A stretch of 64,000 nucleotides of DNA from GCA-003244245 sp050699955 (lineage in GTDB: Bacteria; Actinomycetota; Actinomycetes; Mycobacteriales; Pseudonocardiaceae): positions 169,264-233,263 of the forward strand of contig JBOHGD010000001.1 in NCBI GenBank assembly GCA_050699955.1, in the 5' to 3' direction. The notes under the pieces were generated by a model. That model saw nothing but the letters and a program-made list of their open reading frames with translations, was not told the origin of the DNA and did no database searches. A program made the translations under genes and the position numbers. Below are positions 57,316 through 64,000 of this stretch, in pieces. Each line of letters opens with the position of its first letter. Position 1 is the stretch's first letter.

Positions 57316-58353
57316 GTGCTCGGAATGACACGACCTGGTTCGGTGACTCTCGAGGTGGTCGCCGGCCATGCCGGGGTGTCCAGGCAAACGGTGTCCAACG
57401 CGCTCAATGCGCCCGGCAAGCTGCGCCCGGAGACGTTGCGACGGGTGCAGGAGTCGATCGCAGCGTTGGGCTACCGGCCGGATCGGCACGCCCGCAGCCT
57501 GCGTACCCGCGCGGCTGGGGCGCTCGGCTACGGCATACCGCCGGGCGGGACCGGTGGTCTCGCCGATCGGTTCCTGCCCGCGCTCTGCCACGCCATCGAG
57601 ACGTCCGGGCGCGAACTGCTGCTGTTCGCGGCACCGTCGGGCCGGGAGGGGTTGCCCGCCTATGCCGAACTTCTCTCCCAGGGCTTGGTCGACGGGTTCG
57701 TGCTCTCGCACGTCATACCCGGTGACGCCCGGCACGGCTGGCTGACCCGGCGCGGGGTGACGTTCGCCTCGGTCGGGCGGATCTGGATCACCGAGCAGAC
57801 CGGGCCGTGGGTGGACGTCGACCACGCGGCCACCACCGGTGTCGCGGTGCGTCATCTGTACGGTCGCGGGCACCGCCGGATCGCACTACTGGGCTGCCCT
57901 GCCGGTCCAGGGGTTGCCGAGGACCGGGTAGCTGGCTGGCGGCGGGCCTGCCGTGCCCTCGGGTTGCCGGACAGCGAACAGCTGCTGGCCCGGGCAGCGG
58001 ACGGGATCGTGGGGGGCCGGGCGGGCACCGCGCGGTTGCTCGATGCCGAGCCAGGCCCCACTGCGGTGGTCGCGGTGAGCGACGACCTGGCGCTGGGCGC
58101 GCTGGACGCGATCGCCGAGCGCGGCCTGCGGGCCGGGCCGGATGTCGCGGTCACCGGGGTCGGGGACTCGGCCGTCTGCGCTGCGGCTCGGCCTGCGCTG
58201 ACCACTGTCCGGCTGCCCGTCGAAGAGATGGCACGCCGGGCCGTCCGACTGCTCGACGGTGCGGCGGTGCCCGTTCTCGCGGGTTCCCCAGGGGTACTTC
58301 TGGCACCGAGCCTCATCGTCCGGGAGAGCACCCCACCGCCCGGTGCGGCATAG
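57316..58353 (+). CDS. LacI-family transcriptional regulator
   Basis: A 345-aa regulator: HTH and hinge at residues ~10-65 (VVAGHAGVSRQTVSNALN, RVQESIAALGYRPDRHA), then a periplasmic-binding-protein-like sensor ending TTVRLPVEEMARRAVRLL. No sugar-use genes are adjacent, so the target is unclear. Start GTG 57316 has GGAGG five bases upstream; ATG 57325 would be spaced at 14. Between egtD and the papain-like gene; an insertion relative to the mycobacterial order. Confidence 0.87.
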   Translation: MLGMTRPGSVTLEVVAGHAGVSRQTVSNALNAPGKLRPETLRRVQESIAALGYRPDRHARSLRTRAAGALGYGIPPGGTGGLADRFLPALCHAIETSGRELLLFAAPSGREGLPAYAELLSQGLVDGFVLSHVIPGDARHGWLTRRGVTFASVGRIWITEQTGPWVDVDHAATTGVAVRHLYGRGHRRIALLGCPAGPGVAEDRVAGWRRACRALGLPDSEQLLARAADGIVGGRAGTARLLDAEPGPTAVVAVSDDLALGALDAIAERGLRAGPDVAVTGVGDSAVCAAARPALTTVRLPVEEMARRAVRLLDGAAVPVLAGSPGVLLAPSLIVRESTPPPGAA

Positions 58354-58396
58354 TCGGATAGTGCCGCGTGTGGCCTCCTTCCCGCTGATCCGGGAA

Positions 58397-58420
58397 CCGC
58401 CTGGCGCGCGCCGCAGGCGG
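58397..58420 (+). terminator. Hairpin after the LacI gene
   Basis: CCGCCTG (58397-58403) and CAGGCGG (58414-58420) form a perfect 7-bp stem with a 10-base GC-rich loop, 43 bases beyond the lacI-type stop. There is no T run. It separates the GC-rich LacI gene from the AT-richer promoter of the next gene. Confidence 0.4.
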
Positions 58421-58493
58421 CACCGACCTCGTCGAGATTCTCCTGCTACGTCACTTTCGTCTCCGTCGAGGAAGGGCACAGTTAATTGCGCTC

Positions 58494-58522
58494 TTGACGC
58501 CCAACCGGACTCACCGCATAAT
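58494..58522 (+). promoter_or_regulatory. Promoter of the papain-like protease gene
   Basis: TTGACG (58494-58499) and CATAAT (58517-58522), each 5/6 to consensus, with the ideal 17-base spacer. The surrounding 58470-58560 is the most AT-rich stretch of the window (AATCGAGTTAGTTATAGTA). The transcript would start near 58529, leaving a 45-base leader. Confidence 0.6.
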
Positions 58523-58575
58523 CGAGTTAGTTATAGTATTGTACGACGAAGCACTGTCGAGAGCGGGGACGAGTC

Positions 58576-59163
58576 GTGATCGATCTTGACGTTCCGTTCC
58601 TCAAGCAATCCTTCGAGTTCGACTGTTGGTATGCATCGTTAAGAATGCTGGTCAAGTTCCGCGACGGAGACGATGCTGAACCTGTCGGACATCCAACCGC
58701 TGAGGTCGAGGGGGTGACTCGCCAGTCCGAACGCACCGAGATCAGGGAGGATGCGAAGCGTCAGGGCGCCCATCCAGGGTCGTATGGGGTGCGCCAGAAG
58801 CTGAAGCCGTTCCCTTCACGGGGGCTCAAGCAGGACGAGTTCGATCAACTGGCCGGCCACAATGGCCTGACGGCACCACTTCTGCCGCCTCGGGACACGA
58901 AGGCCGCGACGGGAGGATGGACCAGCGCCCAGCTGGAATCCCTCATGCGCATCCACGGTCCCTTGTGGTGCGCTTTCGGCTACGGACACATAGTCGTGCT
59001 CAAGGGTATCGATGATCAGGGCCAGGCAATAGTACACGACCCGCAAGGAAAACCCGATACTCCCTACCCGATGGGCAACTTCAACAACCTTCTGACGTGG
59101 CAGCCTAACGGTGTCATGTATTTGCCTGCTGTTCCCAACCAGGCGGCTTACGATCCAACCTGA
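58576..59163 (+). CDS. Papain-like (C39/C70-type) cysteine peptidase-like protein
   Basis: A 195-aa single-domain protein with a papain-type catalytic set: Q11 and C17 in LKQSFEFDCWYASL (the six-residue spacing of papain Gln-Cys), H139 in GYGHIVVLKG and D156 in AIVHDPQG. No signal peptide, membrane helix or GG-leader partner is visible, so it may act in the cytoplasm or be exported by another route. It has a TTA Leu codon (58639-58641) followed by AGA, both very rare in this genome, and an AT-rich promoter, all hinting at acquisition. Biological target unknown. Confidence 0.72.
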   Translation: MIDLDVPFLKQSFEFDCWYASLRMLVKFRDGDDAEPVGHPTAEVEGVTRQSERTEIREDAKRQGAHPGSYGVRQKLKPFPSRGLKQDEFDQLAGHNGLTAPLLPPRDTKAATGGWTSAQLESLMRIHGPLWCAFGYGHIVVLKGIDDQGQAIVHDPQGKPDTPYPMGNFNNLLTWQPNGVMYLPAVPNQAAYDPT

Positions 59164-59179
59164 GGGCTGGCCGGAGCCC

Positions 59180-62017
59180 TCACCGACGGTGCACCATTCC
59201 GCGCAGCACGTACTGCAGGATCCCGCCGTTGCGGTAGTAGTCCGCCTCGCCGGGGGTGTCGATGCGCAGTACCGCGTCGAACTCCACTGGCTTGCCCTTC
59301 TCGGGAGTCGCTGTGACGTGCACCGCCCGCGGAGTGACGCCGTTGTTGAGTTCGGTGACGCCGGTGATGTCGAAGGTCTCGGTACCGTCCAGGCCCAGCG
59401 TCGACGCCGACTCACCGCTCGGGAACTGCAGCGGGAGCACGCCCATCCCGATCAGGTTGGAGCGGTGGATGCGCTCGAAGGACTCGACGATCACCGCGCG
59501 GACGCCGAGCAGCAGGGTGCCTTTGGCCGCCCAGTCCCGGGACGATCCCGATCCGTATTCCTTGCCTCCCAGGACCACCAGCGGGATCCTCGCCGAACGG
59601 TAGCGCTGCGCCGCGTCATAGATGGTTGCCTGCTGCCCGCCGGCGGTGAAGTCACGGGTGAAGCCCCCGCTGACGGGCGTGTCGGAGATCGAGTCCAGCA
59701 GTAGATTGCGCAGCCGGATGTTGGCGAAGGTGCCGCGGATCATCACCTCGTGGTTGCCCCGGCGGGATCCATACGAGTTGAAGTCCTTGCGCTCGACACC
59801 TCGCTCGGCGAGGTAGTGACCAGCAGGTGAGTCCGCCTTGATCGCCCCGGCGGGGGAGATGTGGTCGGTGGTCACCGAGTCACCCAGCAATGCCAGGACT
59901 TGCGCTCCGGTGATGTTCTCTACCGGCTCCGGCGTGGCGGACATGCCCTCGAAGTACGGTGGCCTGCGGACGTAGGTCGACTCCGAGTCCCAGGTGAAGG
60001 TCTCGCCCTCCGGGGTCGGGAGCGACTGCCAGCGATCATCCCCGGCGTAGACGTCGGCGTAGTCCTTGGTGAACATCTCCTGGCTGATCACGGATTCGAT
60101 CACCCGCTGGATCTCCTCGGGTGAGGGCCAGATGTCGGCCAGGTAGATCGGGCTGCCGTCCTTGTCGTGCCCCAGCGGGGTGGCGTCGAAGTCGAAGTCC
60201 ATCGTCCCGGCCAGCGCATAGGCGATCACCAGCGGAGGCGAGGCGAGGTAGTTCATCTTCACGTCCGGATTGATCCGGCCCTCGAAGTTACGGTTGCCCG
60301 ACAGCACGCTGACCACCGCGAGGTCACCGTCGTGCACGGCCTGCGAGACCTCCTCGGGCAGCGGTCCCGAGTTTCCGATACAGGTGGTGCAGCCGTAGCC
60401 GACCAGGTGGTAGCCGAGCTTCTCCAGGTACGGCCACAGGCCGGCCTTCTCGTAGTAGTTGGTGACCACCTGGGAACCGGGCGCCATCGAGGTCTTCACC
60501 CACGGCTTGGTGGTCAGGCCCCGCTCCACCGCGTTGCGGGCCAGCAGTGCGGCGCCGAGCATCACCGACGGGTTGGACGTGTTGGTGCATGAGGTGATCG
60601 AGGCGATCACCACCGCACCATGGTCGATCTCGTATTCGGCGCCGTCGGCGGCTCGCACCACTGTGGGAGCACTGCTGCGTCCGTTCGCATCGGTCGCGGC
60701 GGAGAACATCGGGCGGGGTGCCCCGGCGCCGTTACCGCTGCTCACCGCGGGTGAATCACTGGCCGGGAAGGACTCGACACCCGCCTCGTCCACCGTGGAC
60801 CGCCCACCGGCGGCGTAGTCAACCAGGGTATGACGGAATGCGCTCTTGGCATCGGAGAGCGAGATTCGGTCCTGTGGACGCTTGGGCCCGGCGATCGAAG
60901 GGACCACAGTGGACAGGTCCAGCTCGATGTAGTCGGAGTAGCCGGCCTCCCGGCTGGGGTCATGCCAGAGGCCCTGTTCCTTGGCGTAGGCCTCGATCAG
61001 CGAGATCTGCTCGGGGGAGCGCCCGGTGAGCCTCAGGTAACGGAGAGTTTCGTCGTCGATCGGGAAGATCGCGCAGGTGGAGCCAAACTCCGGGCTCATG
61101 TTGCCGATGGTGGCCCGGTTGGCCAGCGGCACCCTGGCCACGCCCTCGCCGTAGAACTCGACGAATTTCCCGACCACGCCGCGGTGGCGCAGCATCTCGG
61201 TGATGGTGAGCACGACGTCGGTGGCGGTGGCCCCGGGTGGGATGGCACCGGTCAGCTTGAAGCCCAGCACCTGAGGGATGAGCATCGACACGGGCTGACC
61301 GAGCATGGCCGCTTCCGCCTCGATGCCGCCCACGCCCCAGCCCAGCACGCCCAGTCCGTTGACCATCGTGGTGTGGCTGTCGGTACCCACCACTGTGTCG
61401 GGGTAGGCCTGGCCGTCCCTTGTCATCACGGTGCGCGCCAGGTGCTCGATGTTGACCTGATGCACGATGCCGGTGCCCGGTGGGACGACCTTGAACTCGT
61501 CAAAAGCCCCTTGACCCCAGCGCAGGAACTGGTAGCGCTCCCGGTTGCGTTCGTACTCCAGGTTGACATTGCGCTCGAATGCGTCTGAACGGCCGAACAC
61601 CTCGGTGATCACGGAGTGATCGATGACCAGCTCGGTCGGAGCGAGCGGGTTGACCGCCTGTGGATCACCGCCGAGCTCAGCGACCGCCTCGCGCATGGTG
61701 GCCAGGTCGACCACGCATGGGACCCCGGTGAAGTCCTGCATGATCACTCGAGCCGGGGTGAACTGGATCTCGATGGACGGCTCGGCCTGCGGGTCCCACC
61801 TGGCGAGCGCCTCGATATGCGCCCTCGTGACGCCGGCGCCGTCCTCGATGCGCAGCAGGTTCTCCAGCAATACTTTGAGGCAGTAGGGCAGCACGCGCCA
61901 CGAAGTTCCTACCGCGGCATCGAGCGCGGCCAGGCGGAAGACCTCATACGAGGCATCGCCGACGATGAGGGAACCGCGGGTGCCGAGACTGTCGGCGCTG
62001 CGTGCTGCTCGGGTCAC
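59180..62017 (-). CDS. acn: Aconitate hydratase AcnA
   Basis: A 945-aa aconitase/IRP1-type enzyme of the citric acid cycle with a 4Fe-4S cluster. Cysteine ligands lie in ASITSCTNTSNPSV and GCTTCIGNSGPLPE; swivelling domain has GSGSSRDWAAKG. A ~40-residue Ser/Ala/Pro-rich stretch (about residues 385-430, FPASDSPAVSSGNGAG) is inserted before the cluster region. GTG 62017 has GGAG six bases upstream and gives the family start; ATG 62074 is possible but lies in the leader. Expression is probably controlled through the operator at 62113-62128. Confidence 0.95.
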   Translation of the reverse strand: MTRAARSADSLGTRGSLIVGDASYEVFRLAALDAAVGTSWRVLPYCLKVLLENLLRIEDGAGVTRAHIEALARWDPQAEPSIEIQFTPARVIMQDFTGVPCVVDLATMREAVAELGGDPQAVNPLAPTELVIDHSVITEVFGRSDAFERNVNLEYERNRERYQFLRWGQGAFDEFKVVPPGTGIVHQVNIEHLARTVMTRDGQAYPDTVVGTDSHTTMVNGLGVLGWGVGGIEAEAAMLGQPVSMLIPQVLGFKLTGAIPPGATATDVVLTITEMLRHRGVVGKFVEFYGEGVARVPLANRATIGNMSPEFGSTCAIFPIDDETLRYLRLTGRSPEQISLIEAYAKEQGLWHDPSREAGYSDYIELDLSTVVPSIAGPKRPQDRISLSDAKSAFRHTLVDYAAGGRSTVDEAGVESFPASDSPAVSSGNGAGAPRPMFSAATDANGRSSAPTVVRAADGAEYEIDHGAVVIASITSCTNTSNPSVMLGAALLARNAVERGLTTKPWVKTSMAPGSQVVTNYYEKAGLWPYLEKLGYHLVGYGCTTCIGNSGPLPEEVSQAVHDGDLAVVSVLSGNRNFEGRINPDVKMNYLASPPLVIAYALAGTMDFDFDATPLGHDKDGSPIYLADIWPSPEEIQRVIESVISQEMFTKDYADVYAGDDRWQSLPTPEGETFTWDSESTYVRRPPYFEGMSATPEPVENITGAQVLALLGDSVTTDHISPAGAIKADSPAGHYLAERGVERKDFNSYGSRRGNHEVMIRGTFANIRLRNLLLDSISDTPVSGGFTRDFTAGGQQATIYDAAQRYRSARIPLVVLGGKEYGSGSSRDWAAKGTLLLGVRAVIVESFERIHRSNLIGMGVLPLQFPSGESASTLGLDGTETFDITGVTELNNGVTPRAVHVTATPEKGKPVEFDAVLRIDTPGEADYYRNGGILQYVLRGMVHRR

Positions 62018-62112
62018 GGGCAACTCCTGGGTCGTGACAAGGGGGCGTGCAGTGACGGGAGGAGTCTGAAGCATCCGTTGACCGGCTGTTCAGCCTGCCC
62101 TCACGCCATAAA

Positions 62113-62128
62113 CAGTACGCTCGTCCTG
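62113..62128. promoter_or_regulatory. AcnR operator upstream of acn
   Basis: CAGTACGCTCGTCCTG matches the AcnR consensus CAGNACnnncGTACTG reported for corynebacteria at every fixed position but one (C for A). Flanking A and T extend the symmetry to ACAGTAC-N4-GTCCTGT. It covers the predicted start of the acn transcript. Confidence 0.7.
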
Positions 62129-62134
62129 TATTGG

Positions 62135-62162
62135 ATTCTATTCCCTGTGCCCGGTGGGGCAA
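62135..62162 (-). promoter_or_regulatory. Predicted acn promoter
   Basis: On the minus strand TTGCCC (62162-62157) and TAGAAT (62140-62135) are 16 bases apart. The start point would fall near 62128, at the edge of the AcnR operator, leaving a ~110-base leader before GTG 62017. Confidence 0.55.
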
Positions 62163-62415
62163 GGCAGCTTCGCTCTCGCAGGTGACCCTCGTCCCGACCA
62201 CCCGCCGGATCAGTCGGCGGTAGTGACGAGCACCGGTTCGTACGTCCTTGGCGCGGATGTGCCGGAGACGCTCCGGAACTGACTGAGTACGGATTGTAAC
62301 CATATCGAGGGGGCTGATCCCGTTCGTGACGTCGGTCATAGCCTGATCTCAACCTCAGCACACCGGACCAGCCACTGACCCCATCGTGGAACGAGTTACG
62401 CCGGAGGTAGCAGCC
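62163..62415. other. Rest of the divergent acn / acyl-CoA synthetase intergenic region
   Basis: With the acn leader and promoter, 62018-62415 is the longest gene-free stretch. This part holds a perfect 6-bp hairpin, CCGGAG-ACG-CTCCGG (62262-62276), and a TANNNT box (TAGCCT, 62339-62344) that could serve the synthetase gene but lacks a -35. I see no open frame with family resemblance. Confidence 0.4.
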
Positions 62416-63954
62416 ATGCGGGTGCCCCTGACCGTCGCCGATTTTCTCGCTCGTGGCGAGACCGCCTTCGCGGCATCCGTCGCGGTAGTGGATGAGCCCG
62501 CGCAGCCGACCTCGCTGATACCTGCCACAACCTATCGGGAGCTGGGCAGGCGGGCCCGCGCCTGGCAGGCCGGGCTGGACGCACTCGGGGTGGGTGAGGG
62601 CGAGCGGGTGGCTGTGGTCAGCCATAACTCCGCCCGGCTCTTCGAACTGCTGCACGCGGTGCCCGCCAGCGGCCGGATCTGCGTGCCGGTGAACTTCCGG
62701 CTGCGCTCCGACGAGGTGAACTACATCGTGTCGCACAGCGGCTCGTCGGTGCTGCTGGTCGATCCCGAGCTCGACGAGGCGCTCAAGGGAGTGGTGGTCC
62801 CGCATCGCTTCGTGCTCGGCGGCGAGACCGACGAGCTCGTGATGCGGTTCGACACCGAGCCGCGCCCGTGGACCGAACCGGACGAGGACGCCACGGCCAC
62901 GATCAACTACACCTCGGGCACCACCGCGCGGCCCAAGGGAGTGCAGCTGACCCACCGCAACGTCTGGATCAATGCGGTGACCTTCGCGATGCATGTCCGC
63001 GCCTGGGAGCGTGACGTCTACCTGCACACCCTGCCGATGTTCCACTGCAACGGCTGGGGCATGCCGTTCGGGCTCGCCGGGCTGGGGGCCAAGCAGGTCG
63101 TGCTGCGCAAGGTGGACGGTGCGGAGATCCTGCGGCGGGTCGACGAGCACGGCGTGACTCTGATGTGCGGCGCACCGGCGGTGTGGAACGCGGTGCTCGA
63201 CGCGGCCACCGGATGGGAGGGCGAGATACCCGGTCGCGGGACGGTCCGGCTGGTCTGCGCGGGTGCGCCACCGCCCACCAAGACCATCCAGCGGATCGGC
63301 GAAGACCTGGGCTGGGAGTTCATCCAGTTGTATGGGCTCACCGAGACCGCGCCGCTGCTCACTTTCAACCGCGCTGCGCAGGCCGACGACGATCTGCCTG
63401 CCGAGGACCGGGCCCGCAGGTTGTCCCGGGCCGGGGCGCCTGCGCTGGGCGTGCGGATCAGCACCGCGGAGTCCGGTGAGGTGCTGGCTCGCTCCAATGT
63501 GGTGATGAATGGCTATTGGCAGAACCCGGAAGCCACCAGCGAGGTGTTGGTGGATGGCTGGTTCCATACCGGCGACGGCGGATCGGTCGATGAGCAGGGC
63601 TATCTGTCTATCTCCGACCGGAAGAAAGACGTGATCATCACCGGCGGCGAGAACGTGTCGTCGATCGAGGTCGAGGACTGCGTATTCAGTCATCCTGCGG
63701 TGGCCGAGGTCGCGGTGATCGGTGTGCCGTCGCAGCGGTGGGGCGAGACGATCAAGGCACTGGTCGTGGTGAGCGAGGGCGAACACGTCACCGAGGACGA
63801 GATCATCAAACACTGCAAGGCCCGGTTGGCCGGCTACAAAGCGCCTACCTCGGTGGAGTTCCGTCAGGAGATCCCGCGCACGGCCACCGGGAAGATCCAG
63901 AAGTTCAAGCTCCGCGAGGAGTACTGGTCGGGGCGGGATCGGCAGGTGAACTGA
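62416..63954 (+). CDS. Acyl-CoA synthetase (AMP-binding, class I adenylate-forming)
   Basis: A 512-aa adenylating enzyme. Core motifs: P-loop INYTSGTTARPKGVQLTHRN, LPMFHCNGWG, QLYGLTETAPLL, GWFHTGDGG, DRKKDVIITGGENVSSIEVED and the catalytic Lys in PRTATGKIQKFKLRE. The set with NGWGMPF resembles medium/long-chain fatty acyl-CoA ligases; the substrate cannot be fixed from sequence. ATG 62416 has GGAGG eight bases upstream and gives the family-like start MRVPLTVADFL; an in-frame GTG at 62386 lies before that site. Confidence 0.92.
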   Translation: MRVPLTVADFLARGETAFAASVAVVDEPAQPTSLIPATTYRELGRRARAWQAGLDALGVGEGERVAVVSHNSARLFELLHAVPASGRICVPVNFRLRSDEVNYIVSHSGSSVLLVDPELDEALKGVVVPHRFVLGGETDELVMRFDTEPRPWTEPDEDATATINYTSGTTARPKGVQLTHRNVWINAVTFAMHVRAWERDVYLHTLPMFHCNGWGMPFGLAGLGAKQVVLRKVDGAEILRRVDEHGVTLMCGAPAVWNAVLDAATGWEGEIPGRGTVRLVCAGAPPPTKTIQRIGEDLGWEFIQLYGLTETAPLLTFNRAAQADDDLPAEDRARRLSRAGAPALGVRISTAESGEVLARSNVVMNGYWQNPEATSEVLVDGWFHTGDGGSVDEQGYLSISDRKKDVIITGGENVSSIEVEDCVFSHPAVAEVAVIGVPSQRWGETIKALVVVSEGEHVTEDEIIKHCKARLAGYKAPTSVEFRQEIPRTATGKIQKFKLREEYWSGRDRQVN

Positions 63955-64000
63955 CTCCTGACGGCTGTCCGCAGCGGCGCCTGCCCGGTCATCGGCTGAC

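Overview
The window is a high-GC actinobacterial chromosome segment carrying mostly core genes. Gene order from methionyl-tRNA formyltransferase to aconitase follows the Mycobacterium tuberculosis block Rv1406-Rv1475 as I remember it: fmt, fmu, rpe, ribG/C/A/H, uvrC, rapZ-yvcK-whiA, gap-pgk-tpi-secG, pgl-opcA-zwf-tal-tkt, ctaB, the ABC pair, mptB, sufR-B-D-C-S-U-T, ABC-F, a small HTH protein, a TetR regulator and acn. Extra genes within this frame (lycopene cyclase, ergothioneine genes, LacI, no mycolate genes) suggest a member of the Pseudonocardiaceae. That placement is inference; no rRNA is present to check it.

Layout. 1-7657: RNA/translation genes (fmt end, rsmB), rpe and a riboflavin operon ribD-ribE-ribBA-ribH with no FMN riboswitch in view. 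7660-10019: an accessory patch with a decayed AbrB-type antitoxin, a dihydroorotate-dehydrogenase-like enzyme and a HAD hydrolase. 10100-15004: uvrC-rapZ-yvcK-whiA, translationally coupled. 15162-18871: lower glycolysis genes, secG and an RbpA-like RNA polymerase factor. 20303-26976 (minus strand): the pentose phosphate operon tkt-tal-zwf-opcA-pgl. 27254-33316: heme O synthase, a DUF885 peptidase, an ABC transporter and mannosyltransferase MptB. 33352-40090: the full SUF Fe-S operon behind its repressor SufR. 40136-51953: accessory and variable genes (broken EAL protein, lycopene cyclase, SDRs, XRE/TPR regulator, acVLRF1, SMR exporter, ABC-F, ABC exporter). 52017-63954: an AcnR-like repressor, egtABCD, LacI, a lone papain-like protease, aconitase and an acyl-CoA synthetase.

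How it works together. Two Fe-S control points stand out. SufR appears to sit on its own promoter: a TAAC-N6-GTTG site overlaps the -10 and a start codon that looks leaderless. The TetR repressor at 52017-52592 closely resembles AcnR, and a 15/16 match to the published AcnR operator lies at the predicted start of the aconitase transcript, although repressor and target are now about 6.6 kb apart with the ergothioneine genes and others in between. Aconitase is itself a 4Fe-4S client of the SUF system, and ergothioneine is a redox buffer, so much of the right half serves iron-sulfur and redox balance.

Other points worth a look: a 12-codon bridging mini-ORF between sufD and the Rieske gene, a 25-bp hairpin repeat at 42444-42499, two genes that look frameshifted, a DPTG-rich tail on RibBA, a possible leader-peptide attenuator before the ABC-F gene, and a papain-like protease with an AT-rich promoter that looks acquired.
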